Shown here piece by piece: positions 1-9,214 of a DNA stretch of 64,000 nucleotides. A program made the position numbers and the translations under genes. Source of the DNA: Variovorax sp. RA8 (GTDB taxonomy: Bacteria; Pseudomonadota; Gammaproteobacteria; Burkholderiales; Burkholderiaceae_C); NCBI RefSeq assembly GCF_901827175.1, contig NZ_LR594662.1:3038001-3102000 (forward strand), in the 5' to 3' direction. Below the pieces are notes generated by a model. It saw only the letters and a list, made by a program, of their open reading frames with translations. It did no database searches and was not told where the DNA came from. Position 1 is the first letter of the stretch. Every line of letters starts with the position of its first letter.

Positions 1-861
1 TGGGCCACCGCGACGCAGGGCCGGATGCACGTGGTGGGTGGCTACGGGGAGGGCGCCGTCAACCGCGACTACCACCACATCTACGACCCGGCCAGCGACC
101 GTTGGTTGTCAGGCGCGCCCCTGCCGCGCGGCGCCAACCACGTGGCGGTGGCGTCGGAAGGCGGGCGCGTGTGGGCCCTTGGCGGCTTCACCGAACAGAA
201 CCGGCGCTCCGACGACAAGGCCTTCGTCTACGACACCGCTGCCGATCGCTGGACCGCCATCGCGCCGCTGCCGCGTCCGCGCGGCGCGGCGGCGGCGGTG
301 GTGCTCGACGGCATGCTGCATTTGATCGGCGGCGCCTCCGAGCCGGCTGCCGAGCGCGCCAGCGTAGGCTGGCACGAGGTCTACGACACGCGGGCCGATC
401 GCTGGTCCGCGCGCAAGCCCTTGCCGGCTGCGCGCGACCACGTCGGCTGCGTCGCGCACAACGGGCAGATCCACGTGATCGGCGGCCGCTTCAACACCTT
501 CGAATACAACACCGAGCTGCACCATGTCTACCTACCGGCGCGCGACACGTGGGAGTTGCGTGCCCCGCTGCCGACCGCACGCTCGGGCCACGGGCTCGTT
601 GTCTATCGCGAACGCCTCTACGCGATGGGCGGCGAGGGCGGCTTCCTCGTCGGCGGCGTGCCGCGCCAGGCCAAGGTTTTCGGCCAGATGGAAAGCTACG
701 ACCCGCGCTCGGACCAGTGGCAGCGCCACGCGCCCATGCCGACGCCGCGCCACGCCGTGGGCGCGGCCGTGATCGGCGACTGGATCTACGTTGCGGGCGG
801 TGGCGCCGTGCTCGGCGGCAGCGTGCAGTCGGCGGTGCACGAGGCCTTCACGCTGGGCTGA
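1..861 (+). CDS. Kelch-repeat beta-propeller protein (5' end outside window)
   Basis: The frame is open from base 1, so the gene begins upstream; the first internal ATG is at 25. The visible 286 residues contain successive kelch blades. Each has a GG doublet after a hydrophobic strand (GGYGEG, GGFTEQ, GGASEP, GGRFNT, GGEGGF, GGGAVL), followed by Tyr-Asp and a Trp about 6 residues later (YDPASDRW, YDTAADRW, YDTRADRW, YDPRSDQW). About six blades would close a propeller. Kelch propellers are protein- or sugar-binding scaffolds; bacterial ones are often exported, but the N-terminus that would show a signal peptide is missing. No enzymatic residues are recognisable and the function is unknown. Confidence 0.85.
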   Translation, partial: WATATQGRMHVVGGYGEGAVNRDYHHIYDPASDRWLSGAPLPRGANHVAVASEGGRVWALGGFTEQNRRSDDKAFVYDTAADRWTAIAPLPRPRGAAAAVVLDGMLHLIGGASEPAAERASVGWHEVYDTRADRWSARKPLPAARDHVGCVAHNGQIHVIGGRFNTFEYNTELHHVYLPARDTWELRAPLPTARSGHGLVVYRERLYAMGGEGGFLVGGVPRQAKVFGQMESYDPRSDQWQRHAPMPTPRHAVGAAVIGDWIYVAGGGAVLGGSVQSAVHEAFTLG

Positions 862-989
862 GGCTCAGGCAGGCCCTGAGGCCGGGTCTGCGACTTCCGC
901 ATTTCCGGCCGCCGTCCCTTTCGGGAGACTGGGCGCATGCCCAAGTCTTTTTCCCCCACCAAGTCCCTCTGTCGCAGCCGGAGGCGCGT

Positions 990-1751
990 GTGAGCGCGCC
1001 AGCCCCGGAAGGCGCCGCCGTCTGGGTGGCCGTCGCCGCGATCTTCATGCTGGCCGGTGCGGTCAAGGGCGTCATCGGGCTCGGACTCCCGACGCTGTCG
1101 ATGGCGCTGCTGGCGGTGTGGATGTCGCCGGCCGCTGCCGCGGCGCTGCTGATCGTTCCCTCGCTGGTCACCAACGTGTGGCAGTTGCAGCCCTGGCGCG
1201 GCCTGGGCAGCCTCGCGCGCCGGCTCGGCGGCATGCAGCTGGGCATCGTCGCCGGCACCTTGCTGGGGGCCTGGCTGTTCGGCGCGCCGGACGGCGCAGG
1301 CGCAAGGGTGGCGCTCGGCGTCGCACTCGTCGCGTATGCCGCGTGGCTGCTGCTGGCGCCACCGCTCGCGCTCGATGCACGGCACGAGCCATGGCTGGGG
1401 CCGCTGGTGGGGGCGATCACGGGTGGGATCACGGCGCTGACCGGCGTGTTCGTACTGCCCGCGGTGGTCTACCTGCAGTCCTTGTCGCTGTCGCGCGACG
1501 CGCTGATCCAGGCGATGGGACTCTCGTTCACCACCTCGACCCTCGCGCTCGCCCTGGCGCTGGCCGGCCGCGCCAGCTATTCGACGCCGCTGTTCGGCGC
1601 GTCGCTGGCGATGCTGCTGCCGGCGCTGGCGGGGATGGCCTTCGGCCAGTGGCTTCGCGTGCGCATGCCGCTGCCGGTGTTCAGGCGGTGCTTCCTTGCC
1701 GGGCTGGCGCTGCTGGGGGGCTACATGGTCGCACGGGAGCTGATCCGATGA
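990..1751 (+). CDS. TauE/SafE-family (sulfite exporter-like) membrane permease
   Basis: This 253-residue polytopic protein has about seven or eight hydrophobic helices. The first follows a short N-terminus and carries the family-like [20 protein letters not shown] stretch; a second glycine-rich repeat ([17 protein letters not shown]) near the middle gives the internal pseudo-symmetry of the TauE/SafE fold. Members move sulfite, sulfoacetate or other small organic anions across the inner membrane; the substrate cannot be read here. The open frame extends much further upstream, but that part is antisense-like and arginine-rich, so I chose the GTG at 990, just before the first helix; a downstream start is possible. 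It lies between the kelch gene and parC with no obvious functional link. Confidence 0.8.
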   Translation: MSAPAPEGAAVWVAVAAIFMLAGAVKGVIGLGLPTLSMALLAVWMSPAAAAALLIVPSLVTNVWQLQPWRGLGSLARRLGGMQLGIVAGTLLGAWLFGAPDGAGARVALGVALVAYAAWLLLAPPLALDARHEPWLGPLVGAITGGITALTGVFVLPAVVYLQSLSLSRDALIQAMGLSFTTSTLALALALAGRASYSTPLFGASLAMLLPALAGMAFGQWLRVRMPLPVFRRCFLAGLALLGGYMVARELIR

Positions 1752-1802
1752 GGGGGCGGGCACGGCCACTACACTTGCCGCTCTCACAAAGTCTCTCTCG
1801 CA

Positions 1803-4187
1803 ATGGATTCCCAACCGCCCCTCGATTTTCAGAACCCCGAAGAGGACGGGGCCCTCACACTGGCCGATTACGCGCAGACCGCCTACCTCGAATACGCGCT
1901 TTCGGTCGTCAAGGGCCGCGCGCTGCCTGACGTCAGCGACGGCCAGAAGCCGGTGCAGCGGCGCATCCTCTACTCCATGTCGCGCATGGGCCTCGGCTTC
2001 GGCGGCGCCAACGGCACCGTGGGCGCCAAGCCGGTCAAGAGCGCCCGTGTGGTCGGCGACGTGCTGGGCCGCTTCCATCCGCATGGCGACCAGGCCGCGT
2101 ACGACGCGCTGGTGCGCATGGCGCAGGACTTCTCGCAGCGCTACCCGCTGGTCGACGGCCAGGGCAACTTCGGCAGCCGCGACGGCGACGGCGCCGCGGC
2201 CATGCGCTACACCGAGGCGCGGCTGTCGCGCATCACCAGCCTGCTGCTCGACGAAATCGACGAGGGCACGGTCGACTTCATCCCCAACTACGACGGCTCG
2301 ACCGAGGAGCCGCGCCTGCTGCCCGCGCGGCTGCCCTTCACGCTGCTCAACGGCGCCAGCGGCATCGCCGTCGGCCTCGCCACCGAGATCCCGAGCCACA
2401 ACCTGCGCGAGATCGCGGACGCCTGCGTGGCGCTGATCAAGTCCAACGGCAAGTTCTCCGACGAGGAGCTGTTCGCGCTGGTGCCCGGCCCCGACTACCC
2501 CGGCGGCGCGCAGATCATCAGCGGGCCGGCCGAGATCGCCGAGGCCTACCGCACCGGCCGCGGCTCGCTCAAGGTGCGCGCGCGCTGGAAGATCGAGGAG
2601 CTCGCGCGCGGCCAGTGGCAACTGGTGGTCAACGAGCTGCCCCCCGGCGTCAGCACGCAGAAGGTGCTGGAGGAAATCGAGGAGCTCACCAACCCCAAGG
2701 TCCGCGCCGGCAAGAAGGCGCTCACGGCCGAGCAGACCCAGCTCAAGGCGGCCGTGCTCGCGGTGCTCGATGTGGTGCGCGACGAGTCCAGCAAGGACGC
2801 GCCGGTGCGCCTGGTGTTCGAGCCCAAGACCTCGCGCATCAGCCAGGAGGAGTTCATCACCACGCTGCTGGCGCAGACATCGCTGGAGAACTCCGCGCCC
2901 ATCAATCTCACGATGGTGGGCATCGACGGCAAGCCGACGCAGAAGTCGCTGCGCCAGATGCTCAACGAGTGGATCGCCTTCCGCGAGATCACCGTAGAGC
3001 GCCGCTCGCGGCACCGGCTCGGCAAGGTGCAGGACCGCATCCACATCCTCGAGGGCCGGCAGCTGGTGCTGCTCAACATCGACGAGGTGATCGCGATCAT
3101 CCGCGCCGCGGAGGACCCGAAGGCTGCGCTGATCGCGCGCTTCGACCTCAGCGAGCGGCAGGCCGAGGACATCCTCGAGATCCGGCTGCGCCAGCTGGCG
3201 CGTCTGGAGGCCATCAAGATCGAGCAGGAGCTCAAGGGCCTGCGCGAGGAGCAGAAGAAGCTCGAGGACATCCTCGCCAGCCCGGCCGCGCTGCGCCGCC
3301 TGCTGGTGAAGGAGATCGAGGCCGACGCAAAGAGCTTCGAGGACCCTCGCCGCACGCTGATCCAGGCCGAGAAGCGCGCCGTGGCCGAGGTGCGCGTGGT
3401 CGACGAGCCGGTGACGGTGATCGTCTCGCAGAAGGGCTGGGTGCGCACGCAGAAGGGCTGGGCCAGCGAGCGCGCCGCGGGCGCCGCAGCACCCGAGTAC
3501 AGCTTCAAGTCCGGCGATGCGCTCTACGGCGCCTTCGAGTGCCGCTCGGTCGACACGCTGCTGGTCTTCGGCACCGCCAAGGACAAGAGCGTGCGCGTCT
3601 ACAGCGTGGCCGTGGCATCGTTGCCCGGCGGGCGCGGCGACGGCCAGCCGGTCACCACGCTGATCGACCTCGAGAGCGGCACGCATGTCGCGCACTACTT
3701 CGCGGGCCCGTCCGGCGCGGCGCTGCTGCTGTCGAGCACCGGCGGCTACGGCTTCATCGCCTCGGTCGAGAACATGATCTCGCGGCAGCGCGGCGGCAAG
3801 GCCTTCATCGACGTGGGCGAGGGCGAGCAGCTGTGCCGGCCCTCGCTGGTGGGAGGCGCGAGCGGCGCGGAGCCGATGCCGCCGGCGACCCACGTGGCCT
3901 GTGCCTCGACGGGCGGGCGCATCCTGACCTTCGAGATCCTCGAGATGAAGGCGCTGCCCAAGGGTGGCCGCGGGCTCACGCTGATCGACCTCGACGCCAA
4001 GGACACGCTGGCGGGCGCCGCGGCCTACACGCGCAGCGTGAAGATCGAGGGCATCGGCCGCGGCGGCAAGGAGCGCGAGGAGACGCTGGAGATCCGCACC
4101 CTCAACAACGCCCGCGGCAGCCGCGCGCGCAAGGGCAAGGCGGCCGACCTGGGCTTCAAGCCCAGCAGTGTCGTGCGCGTGCTCTGA
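1803..4187 (+). CDS. parC: DNA topoisomerase IV subunit A (ParC)
   Basis: ParC is the DNA-cleaving subunit of the type IIA enzyme that decatenates daughter chromosomes with ParE. The 794 residues show the GyrA/ParC winged-helix core (about 40-170), with the active-site tyrosine in AAMRYTEAR at residue 136, the breakage-reunion domain and coiled coil to about 500, and a short C-terminal domain with degenerate beta-pinwheel blades. The length and lack of a full GyrA-box pinwheel favour ParC over GyrA. At the quinolone-pocket segment the sequence is [10 protein letters not shown]: Gln97 replaces the serine of E. coli ParC (Ser80), and Asp101 stands at Glu84. parE is not in the window. A short membrane ORF follows after 12 bases. 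Confidence 0.96.
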   Translation: MDSQPPLDFQNPEEDGALTLADYAQTAYLEYALSVVKGRALPDVSDGQKPVQRRILYSMSRMGLGFGGANGTVGAKPVKSARVVGDVLGRFHPHGDQAAYDALVRMAQDFSQRYPLVDGQGNFGSRDGDGAAAMRYTEARLSRITSLLLDEIDEGTVDFIPNYDGSTEEPRLLPARLPFTLLNGASGIAVGLATEIPSHNLREIADACVALIKSNGKFSDEELFALVPGPDYPGGAQIISGPAEIAEAYRTGRGSLKVRARWKIEELARGQWQLVVNELPPGVSTQKVLEEIEELTNPKVRAGKKALTAEQTQLKAAVLAVLDVVRDESSKDAPVRLVFEPKTSRISQEEFITTLLAQTSLENSAPINLTMVGIDGKPTQKSLRQMLNEWIAFREITVERRSRHRLGKVQDRIHILEGRQLVLLNIDEVIAIIRAAEDPKAALIARFDLSERQAEDILEIRLRQLARLEAIKIEQELKGLREEQKKLEDILASPAALRRLLVKEIEADAKSFEDPRRTLIQAEKRAVAEVRVVDEPVTVIVSQKGWVRTQKGWASERAAGAAAPEYSFKSGDALYGAFECRSVDTLLVFGTAKDKSVRVYSVAVASLPGGRGDGQPVTTLIDLESGTHVAHYFAGPSGAALLLSSTGGYGFIASVENMISRQRGGKAFIDVGEGEQLCRPSLVGGASGAEPMPPATHVACASTGGRILTFEILEMKALPKGGRGLTLIDLDAKDTLAGAAAYTRSVKIEGIGRGGKEREETLEIRTLNNARGSRARKGKAADLGFKPSSVVRVL

Positions 4188-4199
4188 GGAAGACTGCAC

Positions 4200-4382
4200 A
4201 TGGATTTCGGGCCGATCGGTCTCTTCGTCCTCGTCGTGACCAGCGCTGCGAGCTTCCTGCTTGCGCGCTGGCTGTCGAAGCGGCGGCGTGATTCGAAGCG
4301 CGAGCGCGAGCGGCGCAGCGAGGAGGCCTCGCAAAGCCGCCAGGTGCGGCGGGCGCGTGAGCGCAGGCGGCAGCGCCGCTGA
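4200..4382 (+). CDS. Small single-pass membrane protein with basic tail
   Basis: This 60-codon ORF starts 12 bases after parC, with a purine-rich AGGAAG sequence upstream of its ATG. Residues 3-24 form one hydrophobic helix; the rest is extremely rich in Arg, Lys and Glu and looks like a charged cytoplasmic tail. I know no named family for it. The spacing and the ribosome-binding sequence suggest co-expression with parC. The gene ends 9 bases before the convergent metallo-hydrolase gene. It could be a lineage-specific small protein or a chance ORF; the hydrophobic-then-basic layout favours a real gene. Confidence 0.55.
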   Translation: MDFGPIGLFVLVVTSAASFLLARWLSKRRRDSKRERERRSEEASQSRQVRRARERRRQRR

Positions 4383-4391
4383 GCGCCTTGC

Positions 4392-5486
4392 CTACTTGAG
4401 GCCCTCCCACCACAGCGCATTGCTCCGCGGCCGCCCGATCGTCAGCACCTCCCCGATCACCGGCGTCGCCAGATCGATGTTCTTCGCCAGAGCCAGCTTC
4501 GCGATGCGGTCCAGCGGATCGCGCCAGGTGTGGAAGGCGAGGTCGAAGGTGCTGTTGTGCACGACGTACAGCACCTTGCCGCGGAGATCCTCGAAGGCGC
4601 GCACGCTCTCTTCGGGCGTCATGTGCACCGAGGGCCAGTAGGCGTCGTAGGCGCCGTTCTCCATCAACGCCAGGTCGAAGCCGCCGAATCGCTCGCCGAT
4701 CTGGCGGAAGCCCGAGAAGTAGCCCGAGTCGCCGCTGTAGAAGATGCGCTTGCCGCCACTCTCGACGATCCACGAAGCCCACAGCGTCTTGTTGCGGTCG
4801 TTGAGCGTGCGGCCCGAGAAATGCTGCGCCGGCGCGGCCGTGAGCCGCACGTCGTCGTGCTCGGCGGCCTGCCACCAGTCGAACTCGGCCACGCGCTCGG
4901 GCGGCACGCCCATCTCCAGCAGCCGGGCACGCACGCCCAGTGGGACGAAGTAGCGCTGCACGCGCTGCGCCAGGTACTCGATGGTCGGGACGTCGAGGTG
5001 GTCGTAGTGGTCGTGCGAGAGGATCAGGCCCTCGATGGGCGGCAGCTGCTCGAGCCGCAGCGGCGGCTTGTGGAAGCGCTTCGGCCCGATGAACGAGAAG
5101 GGCGAGGCGCGATCGCCGAAGACCGGATCGATCAGCCAGTACTTGCCCCGCAGCTTGAGCAGGTGCGAGGAATGGCCGAGGCGGATCACGTGGTTGGCGT
5201 CGCGGTCCAGCGCTTCGAGCTGCGCTGCGTCCAGTGCCTGCACGGGGATGGGATCGACCGGCACCGTCCCCGTCTTGGTGCCGGCAAGAAAGCGAGACCA
5301 GATCTTCCACGAGCTGGCCGAGGGGAGGGCCTGCGGGTTCGGCAGGTTCTGGAAGCTGCAGTCCTTGAACTGCGGGGAAGTCGCGTATTGCGTTTCGCAG
5401 GCGCTGCTCGCGGTGCTGGCGCAGCCGGCGACCAGGCCCAAGGCCGTGGCCAGGATGAGGCTCTTGCAGAGGAGGGCGGTGGTCAT
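4392..5486 (-). CDS. Metallo-beta-lactamase-fold hydrolase, lipoprotein
   Basis: A 364-residue protein with an N-terminal hydrophobic segment ending in LVAGC (Cys22), a lipobox predicting lipidation and periplasmic or outer-membrane anchoring. The metal-binding motif HDHYDH is at residues 158-163, and further His/Asp ligands follow (AAPAQHFSGR, FYSGDSGYF, VHNSTFDLAFH). The layout resembles the NAPE-PLD/UlaG-like branch of the fold, whose members hydrolyse phosphodiester or lactone bonds; the substrate here is unknown. The frame is open 105 codons further upstream, but the ATG at 5486 places the signal peptide correctly. It is divergent from the patatin gene across a 130-base gap. Confidence 0.85.
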   Translation of the reverse strand: MTTALLCKSLILATALGLVAGCASTASSACETQYATSPQFKDCSFQNLPNPQALPSASSWKIWSRFLAGTKTGTVPVDPIPVQALDAAQLEALDRDANHVIRLGHSSHLLKLRGKYWLIDPVFGDRASPFSFIGPKRFHKPPLRLEQLPPIEGLILSHDHYDHLDVPTIEYLAQRVQRYFVPLGVRARLLEMGVPPERVAEFDWWQAAEHDDVRLTAAPAQHFSGRTLNDRNKTLWASWIVESGGKRIFYSGDSGYFSGFRQIGERFGGFDLALMENGAYDAYWPSVHMTPEESVRAFEDLRGKVLYVVHNSTFDLAFHTWRDPLDRIAKLALAKNIDLATPVIGEVLTIGRPRSNALWWEGLK

Positions 5487-5616
5487 CGGCGCCTTGGATG
5501 GACGGAGGGCACTTGCGGCGAGGGCCGAGCTTACCTGCGATCCGGCATAGACCATTCGCGGCATTGCCGCCCCCTGCCAAGCATGAAATATTCCAAGCGG
5601 AACGACGAGGAGCCGC

Positions 5617-8600
5617 ATGGACGAAGCGATCCGGAAGCTGGTCACGGCGCGCCGCGAGGCGCTCTCGGGCGCCGACGACGGCCGGCGGCCGTGGGGCCTG
5701 GCGCTGTCGGGCGGTGGCATCCGCAGCGCGACCTTCTGCCTGGGCCTACTCAAGTCGCTGGCCGCGCGCCGGCAGTTGCTCGAGTTCGACCTGGTCTCCA
5801 CCGTCTCGGGCGGCGGCTATGTCGGCGCCACGCTGGGGCGGCTGTGCTCCAACGCGAAATCGGCCGACGAGGTGCGCGAGATCGAGCGTGCCTTCGGCGA
5901 CGTCGACCGCGCGCGCTTCGGCTGGTGGCTGCGCGGCAACGGCCGCTACCTGATTCCGGGCGGCTTGCGCGACACCCTGTTCGCGGGCGCGCTCTACCTG
6001 CGCAACCTGCTGGGCACGCACATCGAGATCGCGATCGCCGCCAGCCTGATCGGCATGGTGCTGGCTGCCATCAACCTGCTGCTGTGGGACTCGGTGTTCC
6101 GCGCGGTCGATCTCAACAGCGTGCCGCCCGATTCCGTGGTCGGCGTCAGCGACCTCGGCAGCGTGCATTCGCTGCGCCTGCTGGTCCAGTGGGCGACGCA
6201 ATGGCCCACGTTGTGGTTCACGCTGGTGGGGCCCTTCCTCGCCTCGATCGTGCTGGCCTGCGCCTACTGGTCGGTGCGCGACAGGAAGTCCATAGGCTCG
6301 ATGTTGCTGCAGGTGGCGATGTGGTGCGCGCTCGCCGCCGGCGCCTGCTGGGTCGGCCCGCAACTGGTGCGCCACTACAGCGGCCCGCTGTGGCTCGCCC
6401 CGGCCTTCGTGGGCTTCGCGCTGTGCTGGGTGCTGGCGCTGCTGTGGGTGCTGTGGCGCAGCCAGAAGCGCTCGCCGGCGCAGCTGCGCAACGAACTGAC
6501 CGACGGGCTCGCCTCGGTGATCAACACCGCGCTGCTGATCGTGATGCTGGGCCTGCTCGACCGCGTCGGCTGGTGGATCGCGGCCGAGAGCCAGGACCTG
6601 CGCGCTTCCTACGGCGCTGCCCTGCTGCTGGTGGCGGCGGCGCTGCGCGGCGTGCTGCCGATGCTGCTGTCGCAGAAGCAGCAGGCACCCGGCATCGGCA
6701 AGACGCTGATGCTCAGCCTCGCCAGCCTGGCAGGCCTGCTGCTGGCCTTCTGCCTCGCGGCCTGGTGGGTGGGCGTGGTGTATGCGGCCACGCTGCTGCC
6801 GGTGTTCACGCCGGCCGGTCTGGACTTCTCGCGCGGCTGGGTCTGGCTGGGCACCATCTTCGTCATCGTCTTCAGCTATGCGCTGGTGACGGGGCGCAAC
6901 TTCGGCTTCCTCAACGTCTCCTCGCTGCACATGTTCTACAAGGCGCGGATCGTGCGCGGCTATCTCGGCGCGGCCAATGCGCGGCGCCTGGGCGCGAGCC
7001 CGACCGAGCAGGTCTCGGGGCTGGAGCCGCCGCAGGTGCCGGTGGGGGAGGTCGACCCGGAGGACGACGTTTCCCAACTGCGCTACGCGCCGCATCTGCA
7101 CGGCGGGCCGGTGCACCTGGCCAACGTGTGCATCAACCAGACCCACGACACCAAGCAGAAGCTCTTCAACCGCGATCGGCGCAGCCTGCCGCTCACCGTC
7201 GGTCCGCAGGGCTGGATGCAGGCCGGCGGCGCCGGATGGGCGCAGGCGCACGGCGACGGTGCGCTCACCCTGGGCGCATGGACCGCGATCTCGGGCGCCG
7301 CCTTCGCGCCCGGCCTCGGCCGCCTGACCAAGCGCGGCATTGCGGCACTGTCGGTCTTCGCGGGCCTGCGCCTGGGCTACTGGTGGAACAGCGCCGAGGC
7401 CGGCGTCGTGCAGAGCGGCGCCGCGGTGCATGGCAGCCCGCTGCTGATGAAGACGCGCTTCATGCTGCTCGAATGCTTCGGCATCTTTCCCGGCAGCAGT
7501 TCCGCCAACTGGTACCTGAGCGACGGCGGCCACTTCGAGAACACCGGCGCCTACGCGCTGCTGCGCCAGGAGGCCGCGCTGATCGTGATCGCCGATTGCG
7601 GTGCCGATCCGGACTACCGCTTCTGCGACCTCGAGATCCTGATCCGCCGCGCACGCATCGACCTCAACGCCGAGATCACCTTCATGAAGCCGCGGCCCGG
7701 CGCCGACTGGGCGCACCTGGGCGCCTTCGGTTCGCTCAACGACCTGGCCTCGACCCACAGCCAGGCCTGCCTGGCGCTGGCGCAGGTGCGCTACGCCAGC
7801 GGCGCGACCGGGCAGATCGTGCTGGTCAAGCCCAATGTGTCGGCCGCGCTGCCGGTGGACCTGGTGAACTTCAAGGCCGCCAACCCGCTGTTCCCGCAGC
7901 AGCCCACCACCGACCAGTTCTTCGACGAGGCGCAATGGGAGAGCTATTTCCGCCTCGGCGCCGAGATCGGCACCCGACTGGAAGGCGAGATGCTGGCGCA
8001 GGTGGCGAAGGGCGCCCCCGGCATGTTCGTGCCGGACGACGGCCAGCAGCAGGCAGTCGCGAAGGCCGTCGTGCAGGGCGATGGCGAGTCGACGGACAAG
8101 GACAGCGCCACTGCCGCCGCCGTGGGCTCGATGAGCCGCCTCCAGGCGCGCGTGATGCGGGCGGGCGCGGTCACTGCGTCGGTGGGCATCGGCACCGCCG
8201 CGACCTTCGCGGTCGCGGCCTGGCAGGGCATCGACAGCTGGCGCGCGCAGCGTGCCGAGACCGAGAAGGCCGAGAACAGCTCCTTCCAGGAACTGACCGA
8301 GCGCTGGGCCCGCCTGCAGGCGAGCGCATCGGGCGGTGCTTCCGCGCAACTGGCGGCCGAGCTGCTGCGCACCGGCGACCTGCTGTGTCGCAATGGCCGC
8401 GACAACTTCATGGCCAAGTTTCGGCTCTCGGTGCGCATCGTGGACGACGCGAAGCAGGCCTGCGCCAAGGACGCCCCCGACCAGCGCGCGCCGGCCTGCA
8501 CGCGTCTGCTCGATGCCGGCAACGGCATCGACTGCCTGCAGCCTGCGCAGGCGCCGCCCTGCGCGCCTCGCTACTGGGCGCGCGACTACACCGGCCAGGT

Positions 8601-9174
8601 CGGCTCCATGCAGAACTGCAGCGGCATCCTGCCCGCGCCCTGGCCCGCGGTGGTGTGGCTGCGCGACCGCATCCAGGACCTGGGCCTGGGCGAGGTGCAG
8701 GTGGCGACGGGCCCGTCGCCTGCGGCGACCCCGGCAGCGCCGTCCTATCCGGGGCCAATGCCTGGTACAGGCGTCGAGCCGTCCGACGGGATCAAGGCGC
8801 CGCCGCCGCCGCCACCCCCGGCCGATGTCTGTGCCGGCACGGTGGTCTACATCCAGCTCTACGGCCCCGCGCTGCGTGACAAGGCGCGCAGCTGGCGCGG
8901 CCCCTGGCGCACGCTGGGCGCCTCGGTGCCGCCCATCGAGGACGTGCTGAGCACCTCGCGCCGGGCCGGACGCTCGCCGCCGGTGGGCCATCCGGAGCCC
9001 ACCGTGATCATCCGCGACGAAAAGACCCGCCCCTGCGCCGAGGCCCTCATCCAGACCGCCGCCTCGCCCACCGGCCAGCCCTGGGCGATCAAGCTGCGGC
9101 CGCAGGCCGGCGCCGAGACGAAGAACAACATCGAAGTGTGGCTGCCGCGCACCGGCGGGCCGCTGGCGAACTGA
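5617..9174 (+). CDS. Large membrane-embedded patatin-like phospholipase
   Basis: This 1185-residue protein begins with a patatin acyl-hydrolase half. The oxyanion loop GGGIRSATF is at 32-40, the nucleophile is Ser64 in STVSGGGY (first Gly of GxSxG replaced by Thr), and the dyad aspartate is D636 in SDGGHFENTG. Between these lie several hydrophobic helices (about residues 128-460), so the catalytic parts flank a membrane domain. After residue 800 come another hydrophobic stretch, a Cys-containing region and a Pro-rich linker (eight prolines in KAPPPPPPPPADV). Patatins hydrolyse acyl esters of phospholipids. An SGNH hydrolase gene follows 40 bases later. Such long patatins are poorly studied; the family call is firm, the substrate is not. 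Confidence 0.85.
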   Translation: MDEAIRKLVTARREALSGADDGRRPWGLALSGGGIRSATFCLGLLKSLAARRQLLEFDLVSTVSGGGYVGATLGRLCSNAKSADEVREIERAFGDVDRARFGWWLRGNGRYLIPGGLRDTLFAGALYLRNLLGTHIEIAIAASLIGMVLAAINLLLWDSVFRAVDLNSVPPDSVVGVSDLGSVHSLRLLVQWATQWPTLWFTLVGPFLASIVLACAYWSVRDRKSIGSMLLQVAMWCALAAGACWVGPQLVRHYSGPLWLAPAFVGFALCWVLALLWVLWRSQKRSPAQLRNELTDGLASVINTALLIVMLGLLDRVGWWIAAESQDLRASYGAALLLVAAALRGVLPMLLSQKQQAPGIGKTLMLSLASLAGLLLAFCLAAWWVGVVYAATLLPVFTPAGLDFSRGWVWLGTIFVIVFSYALVTGRNFGFLNVSSLHMFYKARIVRGYLGAANARRLGASPTEQVSGLEPPQVPVGEVDPEDDVSQLRYAPHLHGGPVHLANVCINQTHDTKQKLFNRDRRSLPLTVGPQGWMQAGGAGWAQAHGDGALTLGAWTAISGAAFAPGLGRLTKRGIAALSVFAGLRLGYWWNSAEAGVVQSGAAVHGSPLLMKTRFMLLECFGIFPGSSSANWYLSDGGHFENTGAYALLRQEAALIVIADCGADPDYRFCDLEILIRRARIDLNAEITFMKPRPGADWAHLGAFGSLNDLASTHSQACLALAQVRYASGATGQIVLVKPNVSAALPVDLVNFKAANPLFPQQPTTDQFFDEAQWESYFRLGAEIGTRLEGEMLAQVAKGAPGMFVPDDGQQQAVAKAVVQGDGESTDKDSATAAAVGSMSRLQARVMRAGAVTASVGIGTAATFAVAAWQGIDSWRAQRAETEKAENSSFQELTERWARLQASASGGASAQLAAELLRTGDLLCRNGRDNFMAKFRLSVRIVDDAKQACAKDAPDQRAPACTRLLDAGNGIDCLQPAQAPPCAPRYWARDYTGQVGSMQNCSGILPAPWPAVVWLRDRIQDLGLGEVQVATGPSPAATPAAPSYPGPMPGTGVEPSDGIKAPPPPPPPADVCAGTVVYIQLYGPALRDKARSWRGPWRTLGASVPPIEDVLSTSRRAGRSPPVGHPEPTVIIRDEKTRPCAEALIQTAASPTGQPWAIKLRPQAGAETKNNIEVWLPRTGGPLAN

Positions 9175-9214
9175 AGAAGGTTCGAGTGCTCGTCCCCGCA
9201 CAAGGAGAAGAACC

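Noticed and set aside
102..989. N-terminal extension of the TauE-like protein through the kelch gene
   Set aside because: The extension is an Arg-rich out-of-frame reading of the kelch repeats; the membrane protein starts sensibly at the GTG at 990.
786..4334. A 1182-codon open frame on the minus strand opposite parC
   Set aside because: It is a high-GC shadow of parC: the protein is low-complexity (Arg, His, Leu, Asp rich), crosses several real gene boundaries and has no recognisable domain.
4530..8879. A 1449-codon plus-strand frame across the metallo-hydrolase and patatin genes
   Set aside because: It lies antisense to one gene and out of frame in the other; no domain is visible.
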